From Monocercomonoides exilis (Eukaryota; Preaxostyla; Oxymonadida; Polymastigidae), in NCBI GenBank assembly GCA_001643675.2, contig LSRY02000039.1, forward strand, positions 922,501-986,500: 64,000 nucleotides of DNA. The letters run 5' to 3'. Of this stretch, positions 35,601 through 45,789 are shown piece after piece. The position numbers were made by a program, and so were the translations under genes. Position 1 is the stretch's first letter, and the number at the start of each line of letters is the position of its first letter. A model generated the notes under the pieces. The model was not told the origin of the DNA. It saw only the letters and a list, made by a program, of their open reading frames with translations, and did no database searches.

Positions 35601-37709
35601 TTGACAAATTGCACAACGGGTGGAGTCAGTACAAACAAAGCAAAAGGGAAATTAATGAAAGTGGAGAATAGTTTGGATATGAAAATGGATAGTTGCACTT
35701 TTGATGGGAGTTCAAATAAAAGAAACAAGAAGAATTCAAATGAGGAAGAAGAGATGTGCAGATGGAATGGATGTCTTGTGAATGCTGTGAAGAGTTCTGT
35801 GATGATGAAAGATACAACAATAACCAATTCACCAAAAGGTGGAATAACAATGAGTGGAGGGGAATTGACTGTTTATGATGGAAGATTTGAGAACAATAAT
35901 CCATCAATTGAAGGATATCCATCACTGAGAAGAAACATCATTTGTTCAGATTCAGGAACATTGAATGTGATGAGTTTGAAAGGAGGAGACGGAGTTTTAC
36001 CAAATTCATCACTTTGGATGTTGAATGATGGGTGCAGTTTTGAAGGGATTGCTTCAGAAAGGGATTCATCATTCTTCATTCCTGTTCTGGAGAGTGTGAA
36101 AGCAAAAGAAGAGACAAACAGAATGAAGCTGACATTCAAAGGAATGCTTCTTATTCCATGCAATCTGTCATTCTCAGTTGTGAAGAGGAAGGGAGATGAA
36201 AAAGAAATTGAAGATTATAATTTTGATTCAAATGGGTTTTTATCAGAAAGAGAAGTGGAAGGAAGTGTGGGAAAAGATCTCATCAGCAGTTGTGGAAATG
36301 AAATTGAAGTGAGTATATTTATTTTGTTTGGGAATGCAGAATCTCTTTCGTCAACAAATTCATTCATTCTGAAGAACAAAACAGAATCGAAGACTGGAAA
36401 TGATAATTTGGCTGAAGGAGGAAAAGAAGGAAAATTATCATGGGCATTGATTGTGATTGTGATATTTGCAATGCTGTTTCTGATTGCTTTGATTGGATTT
36501 ATTTTGTTTGCAATAAGATGGAGAAAAGTGAAGAATGAAGCAGAAGATCTGAGAGAAATTGTGAATGATAACATCAAAAAAGATTCGAAGCTGATTGAGA
36601 TGATGACGATGGAGATGTCTCCCGAGGATCAGTGGAGAAGGGCAGAGAAGGAGGCAGAGAAGAAGAATGAAGAAAGAATAAAGAAGAGAATATGTGAGAA
36701 AAGCTTGGGACATTCAGAGTCATCGGAGCATCTTCCCTCTGAGAGCGGATCTACTGAATATATCCTTGGAAGAGATTCAGACAAGATCCCTCAATGGGTA
36801 TTGGAGAAGGTTGATGAGAAGGATGAAGAAGAAGAAACGAGAAAACGAACACCATCTCCATCCATATCATCCACTTCAACAACCGATTCAGATTCGACAT
36901 TTGTTCGGGGAGAAGATCTGTGCCCAACCACATCATCCATGTCGAATCTGGTGGATGCGATGGCCTGTTCATCGCCTCACGAGAAGCTGATTGTGGACTT
37001 GAGAGATTCATTGTTTATGTTGCTTCATGGAAGGAATGAGAAGAAAGAGATGGCGATTGGAACTCTTGTAGAGAGGGAGCAGACAGCTGCCCAGATCTTG
37101 TTCTGGGTGGCGAATGTAGCACTTCATTCGTTTGAAGATGAAGAAGATGAAATTCCATCATTGGCCAATCTGAGCCCCCACATTGTGTTGTTCTCAGAAC
37201 ACATGGTTATCTGTATTGCCCTCCACTCCGACTGTTCATCAGACTCAGATTCTTCGTCCATATCATCCAATGTAACTGTTGTTTCATCTGCAAGTGATGA
37301 TGATGACGATGAAGACTCTCTGCCCTCATCTGCCTTTGAAGATGAGGATGACTTCAAAAAAGAGTGTTTGCGATGGAAGGCACCTGAATTGTTGATCAAC
37401 AAGAAGATGGGAGCAACAGAAAAAACAGTTTCATTCTCGATTGGGATGATGCTGTGGGAATGTTTGACACTGAAGATTCCATTTGGGGAGTGTGAGGCAG
37501 AGGTGGCAGGGCAGAAGATTGTAAATGGAGAGATGCCGGAGATGGGGGAAACGGGATCAGAGGCTTTAAGGGAGTTGGGAAATCGATGTCTGTGTGTGCA
37601 GTGGGAAGAGAGGCCGAGTCTTCGAAGTGTGAAGCGAGAATTGATTGGGCATTGTGGAAGTTGCTCGACAATGATGACAGCGACAGATGCGATTGATTTT
37701 GATTATTGA
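29634..37709 (+). CDS. Giant type I membrane protein: beta-helix repeats, one TM, C-terminal pseudokinase
   Basis: Intronless, 2,691 aa, ATG 29634 to TGA. A signal peptide (residues 1-17, MKAVFCICALIMFGANC) is followed by a long extracellular part. Right-handed beta-helix motifs recur, such as DDHGGAIYCE, AAHGGAVHM and MGKGGGVYLAT with Asn/Ser ladders. A module of about 370 residues repeats four times, each marked by CGxxxxxPC or CGxxxxPC: near residues 646, 1037, 1386 and 1772. One transmembrane helix lies at about 2268-2294 (ALIVIVIFAMLFLIALIGF). The cytosolic tail has a kinase C-lobe: LRWKAPELL, FSIGMMLWECLTLKIPFGE, ERPSLRSVKREL. The glycine loop, HRD and DFG are absent, so it is probably a pseudokinase. 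I recall this architecture as an expanded family in Monocercomonoides. Adhesion or surface sensing is inferred. Codons in 29.88-30.72 and 31.9-32.33 kb are strikingly C/T-rich. Confidence 0.9.
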   Translation: MKAVFCICALIMFGANCRNMEDIAERQIQQKMNEEMQKDLINVADKNYDYNINFYNSMAKVIKPAGNCICCIQTTLKIINTSLCVNHLDIIPFAGCPLLTVQHHSAATIISSTCQVNPATKSPLFLSAHASLSLTNFSLTTPQPAIFSFPLFSTPNNLLPHAHSPILASFSISHSSFSSFISLVQPFLFSPSSLSSPSPSPSPSLSPFPSSSSSSSPSPSPSSSPSSSTSFSSPSSSTSPLHIHHQSHPHLQIHLNLYLSNTLFSNISSPQSPLSLPSLPSHSLNPLTSTASSSSSISTNTNFNSTPSFSLRSSLSIHSSIFLHTFNPIDGAILPSLNSPSTSLSAFNTSFLHQARSSSIDVVRYNGSETQKLKLERMSSFNLNSYLFEWCEWNDSNGISSSGGALCIVCENANLAITSCSFNKCLTDDHGGAIYCESLLNISFTKSNFTNCSAAHGGAVHMRHPQSNSIWTLSENRVEGCSITSWCGTCFYFWLNNMTSDCQFLFSKCKCIANSGVDSAGALTFYYPPGSRPNQFLVNDCQFLNNRLENPSSYGGAGLCCARTSSWMSEIKFISFCFFEGNAATSGRGNDVFFSGNSITQSPFENCGSTTPTKRVWNAGTADSDEFNSWLPLIAQNRIVSSNGADVDGCGRIQQSPCSTIEYALYGFDFFKEASLILLSSTFVPSQTLVFSAVDTKITGNGTTATTIASSGIPQQPNSHSQSSQSASSFSSYSSFSSASSSPDPSASSALFQQTQGSLTVSALAISHNSSNQITPILFHLSNNSPSLNLNTTTITGTTSITIKTPLFFLIAGSLALNHTAITSLTLNSQSIFHLTSLTAPLALNSSNITHITSTATPTSCILSSATSPTLSLSLANCTITNINSEQLSQQTSTNGGCISFASSASANSFSVSNTAFSSCSVCEDTSSGGRGGALMIEYKDDSEVSASSFSMTNVVFSANKASVGRDVYFVCESLVASVKEPFFAFMRSITEKDNSVVGHDRTESFGDWDVDLFIFFDGFCDDAIFVDGISGVEEVYCGLEKAPCLNVNFGMGRLKRTQNIKQEIVLCSKSTVKGCLDVGGMCMKAKGETIVEIECQREVSSLEECVLKSSSLTEMKCIEIVVPSSFNRTIESVIESSTRKGELFMKNCEMSVIGGKQNTIAFFLIKSTGKMVELDSVTISDVKSSVTLFSFSLLSTNVNEHEYKVKLLNCTMEECSLDDSLFGESLLMMSSSVLFESNNFSNIMNTGSGGEGGVAKVMLQGNEEFVMKTTNASSCSLSSDNGKGGFLYLDCQNCLNENPFVFDIGITFENNKAAIGKNVFILGKDFNSSVTNESFNFNYSSMTNDGNLFVGSDNFHSNKDLFMFLITYSSFEIFISSDGFDVARCGSEEEPCFTMWKGMDNMKKGDEMKTIQIKGSAIIRDSFNMSNNRIKKDTKMGEEDTKAILNFEKSIGNQLVYFMENDVNLELSNIQLQLTSGFDNSAKAIISNINGDLVITGCSFHSEAGVNNGLDCVFVDAIGGTVEVNGLLMESCNVGNSIFAINNAGVSCHFLNVRVELLNESGGCILSIKKSEQGLKINEGVNEECINIEIEKSSFSGVKRSGNGASILESKSEKRICLVVNGSNITEDKAEMSEKGGVLFFSLDSSGSMKMIDSTISHCSCSNSMGKGGGVYLATKEAGFLDFTFTEMKFSANTAKTGNDIFIECFNITSQINESQFQFDLRENHYSRINAIFGRDFCDFPSDTDLINFVTIHQSDTIIVCSVNGSNEKQCGTNTLPCYSINHGLIHLTSDFMSQVIVVKEGAIGGELDLKEMSLSSKSGEMSKVEVKSGISRTREILMKTTGTVSLLRLSFAFDADFISSHESLISPDKGILEVMNCSFTTKQLIEEGNAAVANIPFHIINLEKGELQLDGCSISNLILQKSALYLSSPLPSVVDSLTICNSTIATSLIDINECGQITIKDFKTENITVEGNEESLISCFSLKKTVQLTNCTTGGVSTNKAKGKLMKVENSLDMKMDSCTFDGSSNKRNKKNSNEEEEMCRWNGCLVNAVKSSVMMKDTTITNSPKGGITMSGGELTVYDGRFENNNPSIEGYPSLRRNIICSDSGTLNVMSLKGGDGVLPNSSLWMLNDGCSFEGIASERDSSFFIPVLESVKAKEETNRMKLTFKGMLLIPCNLSFSVVKRKGDEKEIEDYNFDSNGFLSEREVEGSVGKDLISSCGNEIEVSIFILFGNAESLSSTNSFILKNKTESKTGNDNLAEGGKEGKLSWALIVIVIFAMLFLIALIGFILFAIRWRKVKNEAEDLREIVNDNIKKDSKLIEMMTMEMSPEDQWRRAEKEAEKKNEERIKKRICEKSLGHSESSEHLPSESGSTEYILGRDSDKIPQWVLEKVDEKDEEEETRKRTPSPSISSTSTTDSDSTFVRGEDLCPTTSSMSNLVDAMACSSPHEKLIVDLRDSLFMLLHGRNEKKEMAIGTLVEREQTAAQILFWVANVALHSFEDEEDEIPSLANLSPHIVLFSEHMVICIALHSDCSSDSDSSSISSNVTVVSSASDDDDDEDSLPSSAFEDEDDFKKECLRWKAPELLINKKMGATEKTVSFSIGMMLWECLTLKIPFGECEAEVAGQKIVNGEMPEMGETGSEALRELGNRCLCVQWEERPSLRSVKRELIGHCGSCSTMMTATDAIDFDY

Positions 37710-38939
37710 AACATTAAAGGAGAGAGTTTGGTGAGACAATTCAGAGACGAGGAGTAAATATTGTTGAAATGATTGTCTGCGTTTGTGAATAAGCGAGAAA
37801 GGAGAACAAATACAGGATTCCGAGCAAACGCTTGTGCTGAACTTTGTTTTAGTGTTGAATGCTGAATGAAGTTTGTGAAAGAGCTTCAACTTCAAAAAGT
37901 GATTCCTTTGCAAAAATATTCACCTTATTTTCTCACAAAAGAGAAAAGAAAAAAATATTAGAAAAAATGAAGTTGATTTATGATTCATGAATGGAAAGAG
38001 CGATTTTCGAATCGCGAGTCTTTTGTGGCTGGATGATTGGTACAATGGATTTGTTTTGCTGTTAATGCATTTCATTTGAGTTTGTATGTATTTCACCTCA
38101 AAAAACAAAATTATTATTTTTGAATTTTTTGCGTGTTTGGAGTTGTATTTTGTTTGTGTTTGTGTATATGTATGTATTTTTTTCCAGATATGTTTTCCAT
38201 GCAGATTATGTTGTTCTTGAGTGAAAAATTCAGTCAATATGTTTGAAATATGTATTTTCGTGTCTATATGCTGTTTTTCAATGTTGGTGATCATTTCCAG
38301 AATGCTTCTTCTTTGTTTTCTTTCAAACATAAATAGTTAATGCATGATTTTCTATTTTGCAGATGTGCAATTTCCCACATTCATTCAATGAATATGTGAA
38401 ACATTGCAATCTATTTTTTTTATTGCTGAGCGTCAGCTTGTTCAAGAATCTTTGAGTGCTTCTCAATGCATTTCGTTGTGCATGTGTGACATAATGCAAA
38501 ATTTGATTTTTTGAAGTCGCAGTTGACTGTTTAAATTGTGGTGAATATTTCGCTCACTGTTTGTATTTATCCCTTTGTATGTTTCATTTCTCTATGAAAT
38601 TCTCGTTTATGAAACAAAATGAATATAAATTCCTTCTTAACGTATTTATTTTCAGTGATAAAGATCGAAATAAAGAAAATATTCAATGAGGAAAAGAACA
38701 AATTTGGATCTCAATCTTGATAAATGGAAATATCGAGAACAATTAGTTTTCTCTCTTTGTGGAAAACTTTCAGATAATTCAATGATAATTTAAAATATTT
38801 GCAAAAATATCTTGTTTCATCAAAGTTATTATTATAAGCATTTTTTGAATAACTGCAATCTCTTGAATGTTTCTTTATTCATAAAGCAAAAATAAACAAA
38901 TGTGAAAGCCACAATCTCTTGTTTATTATGATTATATGC

Positions 38940-39010
38940 AAAAAGAAAGAAAGAAAGAAAGAAAGAAAAGAAAAGAAAAGAAAAGAAAAGAAAAGAAAAA
39001 GAAAAAGATA
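38940..39010. repeat. Compound (GAAA)n(GAAAA)n microsatellite
   Basis: About five GAAA units run directly into about seven GAAAA units on plus. The step between unit lengths suggests replication slippage. Confidence 0.9.
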
Positions 39011-39597
39011 AATAGAAAAAAAGAAAATTTATCCACTCTGATATTAAGAAATTAAATATTCACTTGCAAAAATTTAATGATTATCAATTGTCATCATAGT
39101 CCTTTGTTCGAGACTGAAATTTCAAAAAAGTCATTTCTAATGTAAGGAAATCGATAGGTGAAAAATAAAAAATTCTCAGAATTTTCACTTTTGTTTTCGC
39201 ATCCCTCTTAAAGAAGATCAACAAGTTTTTGAGAGAAAAGATGTTTCATTTTTTACATTAGGTTTGAATGTTGTTTTTCATGAAAATTGATAAGGAGAGA
39301 GAATCATTCAAATAAGTTTTTTGAAAAATTGATATTTGAAAATCAGATTACTCTTTATGTTGAAATTATCTTCTTTGTCAATCTTTTTGATTCAATTCAA
39401 AACAGTCAAAAGCAAATTTCAGATAATCTGGTTAAAACTCATATATGCAATGATATGAAAAAGAGTTATAAACGAAATAAGAAAAAACAATGACATATTA
39501 TTCATGAAACTTGTATAAGCATTTTTAAATGCTCAGATTTCTTATAAAAAACAGATAAGAAAAATGTTCGGATTTTTTGAAATAAAAATAAAAAACA

Positions 39598-39633
39598 AAC
39601 AAACAAATAAATAAATAAATAAATAAATAAATC
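39598..39633. repeat. (AAAT)n microsatellite
   Basis: About nine units of a 4-bp repeat between AAAC-type units on the left and unique sequence on the right. Confidence 0.88.
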
Positions 39634-39899
39634 ATTTCAATAATGAATTCATATTCAAAAAGAATCATCACAAAACATGAAAAAACAGAAAAACAGAAAA
39701 AATAACTCAAAAAATTTGTTTTCCTTTCGAAATTTATCTCTATAGCTCTTGTTTCACCAATTATATTTCAAATGCAAATAAAAAACAAATAAAGAACTCT
39801 GGGCATTAAAGCCAACAATAAACAAAGTACATCCATTGAACAAATGCATATTGTGAACTTAACTTCAATAAACTTTTAAATTTCTCATTGCTCAATGAT

Positions 39900-41311
39900 T
39901 TATAAATTTACAAAAAATTCAGCAGGATCCATATTCAAGTCTTCTGAGAAAATGTCACTGAGTAATAGTTCATTCATTTCGGTGAGTGTGTCTTCAAAAC
40001 CTTCTTCTTCCAACTTGACATGAACTTCTCTTTTTTTCTGTTTCCATTTAACCTGCTCATTTTTTGAATCCATATTTTCTTTTAATCTTTTTGTGAGACA
40101 TTGAAAGAAAATCAGACAGTTATCTGTTGTTTCATCTTTCAATGTTGCGAGCTGAATGTCCTCCAAAATTAAATTTATTGCCCCTCCACTTAATAATAAT
40201 CCAACTGACTCGAATGAGCGAAAATGTACCATGCTTTGAAATGTTTCAATAAATCCATTCGTGATCTCTTGATAATTGTCTTTTGCCAATCTGCACAATT
40301 TAGTCAAACATGATACGAGAACAGTATTTTCTTCTTTATGCAATTCAAACCCCAAAAAGAATGTATCAATTGTCTGACGCCATCTCAAAATCAAATATTT
40401 TTTTTCTTCATCTTGCTCGGTCTTCTTCCAGTCCATGTCCATCATCAGTCCTTCCAATTCTTGTGTTGTTTCACCAACAAAATGGAGATCATTTAAAATA
40501 ACATTCCTCAACCTTCTGTCATATTTGACTCTGTTGAGGAAAAATTCCAAGCAAGATTGATAACCAAGACGAGTCAGATTGTGATGCTCCTGATGATGCT
40601 TCACAAGTTCCACAATCGTCTCCGAATACAACTCTTTCTTCAATGACTGTTCAAATAAGAATTACATAAAAATTTTCAAAACAAAAATGAAAGAAAAGAA
40701 AAGAAATCTGCTCACACAAAAGACTGATCAAAGCAGCTCAAAGCCAACAAAGCCATTTCAACTTCAGTTTTTGCTTTTTCGGTTTCATCCTTGTTGGATG
40801 AAACCTTCAAAAGGCAAGACAAACAAATTGATACCAACTCTTCTGACCTATCAAAACAAAATCCATGAAAATAAAGGAAACTTTCGCATAAATCCACCAA
40901 AAGCGATTCATTCTTCTTTTCTTTTTTATTCTCTTCATCAACAATCGATTTTTTGAATCTTGCACATAACGAGGAATCTTCAAAACTTGAATTCCCGATT
41001 CGCATCAATACCATGTTATATCCGATATTTCTCAATAGTAAAGATGCATTCTCCAATGATAACTTCTTTCTTTCAGTCAGGCTTTCGATATCTTTTAGTA
41101 ATCTGGTGGTGCATATCAGTGACAAATAATAATTGCCTGAATTGTCAATCAATTCCATCATTTCTTCAATCAATGGCTGTTGCTCATCAGGATCACAAAA
41201 TTCAAGTCGACTGATAGCGACTTTTCAAAAGAAATGAGAATACGTTTTATGAAGCCAAGACTTATGTGTAAGAAATATGATCATACATGAAAATTTCTCT
41301 TTTGGCGACAT
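39900..41311 (-). CDS. Lineage-specific helical family protein, copy 3
   Basis: Exons 41311-41287, 41220-40718 and 40646-39900, in phase, 424 aa, TAA stop. The first exon (25 nt, MSPKEKFS) is shorter than the 34 nt of copies 1 and 2 but splits the codon at the same phase. Landmarks match the other copies: LSLENASLLLRNIGYN, SLLVDLCESFL, KHHQEHHNLTRLGYQS, LNDLHFVGET, KLEEEGFEDTL. Its C terminus, PAEFFVNL, resembles the ending I remember for family members, so TAA acts as a real stop here. It is the most diverged of the intact copies in its first 150 residues. Alpha-helical, soluble, function unknown. Introns 66 and 71 nt. Confidence 0.85.
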
Positions 41312-43085
41312 TTTCGACAATTTGTCATCTGTTTTATTGAAATCACAATTCTCCATAAAAATATTCCAAAGATAAAAATAAAGGATGTTCCACTTCTTTT
41401 GAATGAACAAAAACAGTGAACTTATAATGGCTAAATAATTTATTTCAAAAAGTTGAAATTATGGTAATCTCGGAATAAATTGTTTTTTATTTCACCGAGT
41501 ACAAAAAAGTTTAATTCGACAAACAAAACGTTATTATTATGTCGAAATATTTTTAAAATTTAAAAAAAAAACTTCATTTTTAATGAATTATTCTTATTTT
41601 TTATATTTATTTGCAGGATGTACCCATATTTTTAAAATATGCTATTCTCTCAGAAAATTTTGTTTTTTTTGTTAAAAAAAAATAAAAATAAAAATAAAAA
41701 TAAAAATAAAAAATAAAATAAAAAAAAATTGACATATGAATCAAAAAGGATATATGCAAATTTTGTTGTTAAGTTGTTTTTTTCAACGAAAGCTGGGAAT
41801 ATTTCTGAAGCTTATGATGGATGGAATGCACTGAAGGTTCAATTTTATTATTGTTCATAAAGAAATAATATGATTTGAAAAAAATCTCACTGAAAAAAAA
41901 TAAAGCACTCATTCATTTAATAACAGAATAGTCACAAAAAAATGTGGATTTTTTTGTTTGAGATGGAAAAGAAAAACAAATAAAATAATTTCTTATTTCC
42001 AAATTTGTTTCTGTTGATTCTCGGTTTCATGTGTTCAAAAATACTTTTCAAAGAAAAGCGTTTTTATTGATAGATGTGAAATGAATTGATGTGGTATGAA
42101 AGAAAATGGCGTAAAAATTCTAATCCTCCACTGTTCGATGTTTATCGCTGCCTTAAAAGCTGGATATGAAAAAAGACTTAATGAGCGTTTTTCAATTAAT
42201 AAATTCTTTAATAAAGTTGTAATGTATTTTGTTGATGATGTGGGACAAAATATTTGACTTCATGCTTTTTTATTGAAAAATTACACACTTTTCATTAACT
42301 TTTTGAGATCACAAATCTCAATAAAATTATTTCCATTTTTTGACATTCGTGAAGTGTCACCATGCTTAATGTTTTGATTTCTATGATTCCTGTTTAGAAA
42401 TTATTAAATCCGATTTATTTTGAAATCTGAGAGAGCGAAATAAAGATATGAACGAAGTTATTTTAATATGCCCTATGCAAAAAAAGCTTGAAAGTCCGTA
42501 TTTTCCCCCATGTGTTTTCAAAATATTGATTTGCTTCATGGGTTAATTTTTATGATCAAAAAATTAAAACAGGAAGAAATTGTTAGGGGAAATAATGAAT
42601 TAAAAGAACAGATGGTTTTTCGAATGTTGCTTTTTGTGGAAGAGTCTTGAAAAACTGAAAAGCGTGTAGATGGTGTATTAATGCAAGTTGGAAAGTCGTT
42701 AATCAATAAGTCGAATGTGGACATTTTTTTGAAAAAATAGCAGAAAAAAATTACAAAGCAAATGGAACAAACAATTTTTTTAAGTTGTAACAGGATGAAT
42801 TCGAAAACAAAAGGAGTGATGAATATTTTTGGAAATGTTCTTTTTTTTCATTCAAGTCTTGTTAATATTTTCTTTCAATAAAATGCTTTGGATGTGTATT
42901 TTTATTTTTGAATAGTCATTATTTTCGAATTCAAATTTTTTTTCAATTTTTGAACTGTTGTTGATAAAGCATCTGAGATTGTCATGATTTTGTTGTTTAA
43001 AAATATCGTGATTTTCTTTGTAAGTGGAATTTGCACTGCAGTTTTGAGTCTCCTTGTTCAAGTGAATAATTATATATATATATAA
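41312..43085. other. Intergenic, AT-rich
   Basis: Spacer with a microsatellite and only short frames. Nothing recognisable on either strand. Confidence 0.6.
41674..41729. repeat. A-rich AAAAAT-type microsatellite
   Basis: Imperfect tandem units of five or six bases consisting of A runs and single T, in the spacer upstream of family copy 3. Confidence 0.85.
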
Positions 43086-43337
43086 GTGATTATTTTTGTA
43101 ATCATAATTTTTATTTGGGTGTTAATTTTTCAATGGTTTTTATTGTTTGGTTAAAAGGGTTTCACAAAAATGGTTCATCCATCGTGATTGTTTCAAAAAA
43201 AAGATTTTTTAAATGAAAGTGAGAAATAAATACTACAAATTGTGCCATAACTTATCGGTGTTTTATCATTAATATTCTTCGCACAATTTCGAACAGTATT
43301 TTTTTTTATGAAAGAATATGATTTCAAAAATAATCAC
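43086..43337. mobile_element. Second copy of the GTGATTATTTTTG MITE
   Basis: The left end 43086-43106 and right end 43317-43337 are reverse complements over 21 bp with one mismatch. They share the core GTGATTATTTTTG with the element at 9970-10233. The subterminal sequence on both sides is also similar (for example GAAC-GTATTT-like and TTTATGAA-like stretches near the right end); the centre differs. Size 252 bp against 264 bp. Non-coding. Confidence 0.72.
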
Positions 43338-43379
43338 CCAAATATAAATATGGTTTGTTTGTTTGCTTGCTTGTTAAAT

Positions 43380-43690
43380 CTCCAAAAAATGATTGAGAAA
43401 TTAGTAGCATTTGCTGAGATCATCCTAAACTTTTTGTTCTTTTCTTTTTATCTATATTCTTCAATAATCACTTTCTTGAATCTTTTGAGAAATTGGAAAT
43501 AAAAAAGTTCATTTTTTTCAGTGTCATAAATAAATTTCCAATAACCGATGAACTTCATCAATAAAACGATATTTTCCATCAATATGTTCATTTCTTCAAT
43601 CATTTCGTCTATTTTGTTGAGTAATTCTTTTGATAAAATGGACTTGAATTCTTCCTAATTCATTTCTTTGACTTGTTCATTCATAACGAG
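43380..43690 (-). pseudogene. Truncated copy of the helical family
   Basis: From an ATG at 43684 the minus frame reads MNEQVKEMN, then TAG, then EEFKSILSKELLNKIDEMI, ENIVLLMKFIGYW, QFLKRFKKVIIEEY, TAA, KEKNKKF. This follows exon 2 of the intact copies (MNEEEIESIFTEELFNKI, ENTILLLKHVGYC, LSRRFEKMIIDEE, KKKEKN) with two in-frame stops and no third exon. It then dissolves into noise. It is a fifth, dead family member, wedged between two small inverted-repeat elements. Confidence 0.75.
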
Positions 43691-43699
43691 AATTTTGTG

Positions 43700-43827
43700 T
43701 TAGGTAATTAATTAATCCGAACATTTTTTATGTAGTTTGAATAAGAAACAAAATTTCCATATTTTTTTTATTGTTTTTGGGATATAACGAAAAGTTTGAA
43801 GTTGGAAATTTGGATTAATTACCTAAA
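43700..43827. mobile_element. 128-bp element with inverted ends TTAGGTAATTA...
   Basis: 43700-43721 (TTAGGTAATTAATTAATCCG and flank) is matched in reverse complement at 43810-43827 (GGATTAATTACCTAA), one end carrying a 4-bp expansion. It starts about 10 bp upstream of the family pseudogene. Non-coding, AT-rich. It may be a MITE or a stem-loop. Confidence 0.45.
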
Positions 43828-45090
43828 CTCAATCTCTGATATGGTGAGATTGGACGGGGTTAGTTTCTCCATCTCTGATTAATGTTTCCCCTGAGGAGAT
43901 TAGGTTATAGCAACTGGGCTGGCAAAGTTAGAATTTAAATAAAAAATATTTTTTTGATTGTTTTTCATTCAGAAAAAAATTTTTTAAAAAAATAAAAATT
44001 AGATTATAACCAAGAATTTTTTGAAATGAGTGTTGTCGAAAATTAAATACAGCAAGGATTAAAGAAAATTGGAAGCTTAATGTCATCCTTTCAATATTAC
44101 CATATGGGTGTTTTTTTATGGGATCATTAAAATAGTACAATCAAATAAAAAGTTTTAATTGACTCATCATTTTCATTTCTTTCCTTATTAATTGCAGAAT
44201 CATTCATTAGGAATTTCATTAAACGCATTTTAATTAAGCCAACAATATTTTGAAAAAATCAATACAACCCCATTATAAAATTTCTTTGAAATAAGTTTCA
44301 TCCATATATCTCCATCACACAAACAAAATGAAAACCTTGTCAATGCAAATTTTAAAAAAATTAACTTTTATTTCAACATAGACAAATGTGGTTTGTTGAC
44401 AAATACGTGTTTCTTCATTTCCAAATTATTAATGTTTTTCAATGAGAAACAAACCCCATCAATGAATGGAAAATCTGCAGCAATTAGATGAATGGACAAT
44501 ATTGCTCTTGTGAACATCCTAAAGCAATCAGGAAGTGAAATTCATTTGAATTTTTAAAGAACTTTAAAACTGTGACTTTATTTTTTCTCACTGTTTGAAA
44601 AAGTGTGTGAAGTTATTGTTTTTGTTATAAACAGAAAATGTTCACAATATATATTTTATTTTTTAATGTTTGTGTATTCGTTGCATTGAGGAAAAGCTGG
44701 AATCTTTCATTTAATATTTTGTCTCAAATCATCTTAAACTTTTGCGAAAGTCAATGGAAGAATACAAGGAGGTGAAAGTCCCGTCAATCATTAACATTTG
44801 TTCAAGGTTTTGAGGGAGTCTTTAACAGCAGGCCTTGCGGGCATATTATTTTTTGATATTGTTCATATATCTCAATATTTGTTTTTTAATTATTTTAAAG
44901 CAAAAATAACAAGAGCACTTCATCATCAAACGTTATTGTGTGGTATTCAATTTTTTCAACTTATCATGCTTTATCAATCTTCAATAACTATAACTTAATA
45001 TTTCAAGAAAAATGAAAATAACAACGATTACACAAAAAGTTCAACATTTGATCAAAAAAAATCAAACGCGCACCTTCAAAGCATTTGACA
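43828..45090. other. Intergenic, AT-rich
   Basis: Only short frames, such as 66 codons at 44798-44998, with no motif. Nothing else recognised. Confidence 0.55.
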
Positions 45091-45091
45091 C

Positions 45092-45640
45092 AAGAATCAC
45101 TGGAAATGATAACATTTTCTGATTTCATCAAAATTTCTCGATGGTTTCTACTTCTAGTTTTGAATATTTTCCATATCATCGGAAATTCCTTTGAATTTTC
45201 ATCTTCATTTCAACTGGAGTACATATTATCACTTGTCTGACATAGAGCCCAAAATCAGTACAGATGAAAATATTTCTTCGAGGTTCTTTCATCTGATTTA
45301 GCTTCTTCATCATTTATAAAAAAAGATCGTTGTTTTAAGGAATCATCAATTTCTTCTCTTCAAATAGCATCTCTTTCGATAATATCAGCAAGCTCTTCAA
45401 AACTTTCAATATCTTTTGCTATTTTCACTTCTCCTTTTTTTCAGCTGAAGATACCCCTCCTTCATAGTATTATCCTTCGATAATTGATTTTCCTGAAACA
45501 ACCACTTTCTCTCTTTGTTTCATCTTCTGTGATATGTTGAAGGCATGTAATAGCGCGATCTCTCGAAGATCACCTTCGCAATCGTTCGTTCCAAATAACG
45601 TCTTTTACCATGCTCCTTCTGTTTTCTGTGAATTCTTTCA
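45092..45640 (-). pseudogene. Decayed unknown coding region
   Basis: The minus strand shows protein-like pieces in two frames. GTNDCEGDLREIALLHAFN and MKQREKVVVSGKSIIEG (about 45600-45490) are followed in another frame by VKIAKDIESFEELADIIERD and REEIDDSLKQRSFF, then FKTRSRNHREILM. They are separated by TGA and TAA stops. Composition is unlike the spacer and typical of charged helical coding sequence. No family recognised. It lies downstream of, and in the same orientation as, the gene at 45790, but that gene ends with its own TGA. Confidence 0.4.
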
Positions 45641-45789
45641 ATCTCAAAATAAATAACGCAGATTCGATCATCATGGATTGTGCACCTGATGATCAGCTAT
45701 TCTTGGTTTAATGCAGAATCATTTCTGCTGTCTCATGATTTATACAGACATTCCATGATAGAATAAACATTAGTTTTGCTTCTCCAAAT

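Larger units (their letters stand above)
37710..39899. other. 2.2-kb intergenic region with microsatellites
   Basis: Convergent spacer between the beta-helix gene and family copy 3. AT-rich, short frames only. It contains the two microsatellites listed separately. No RNA gene recognised. Confidence 0.6.
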
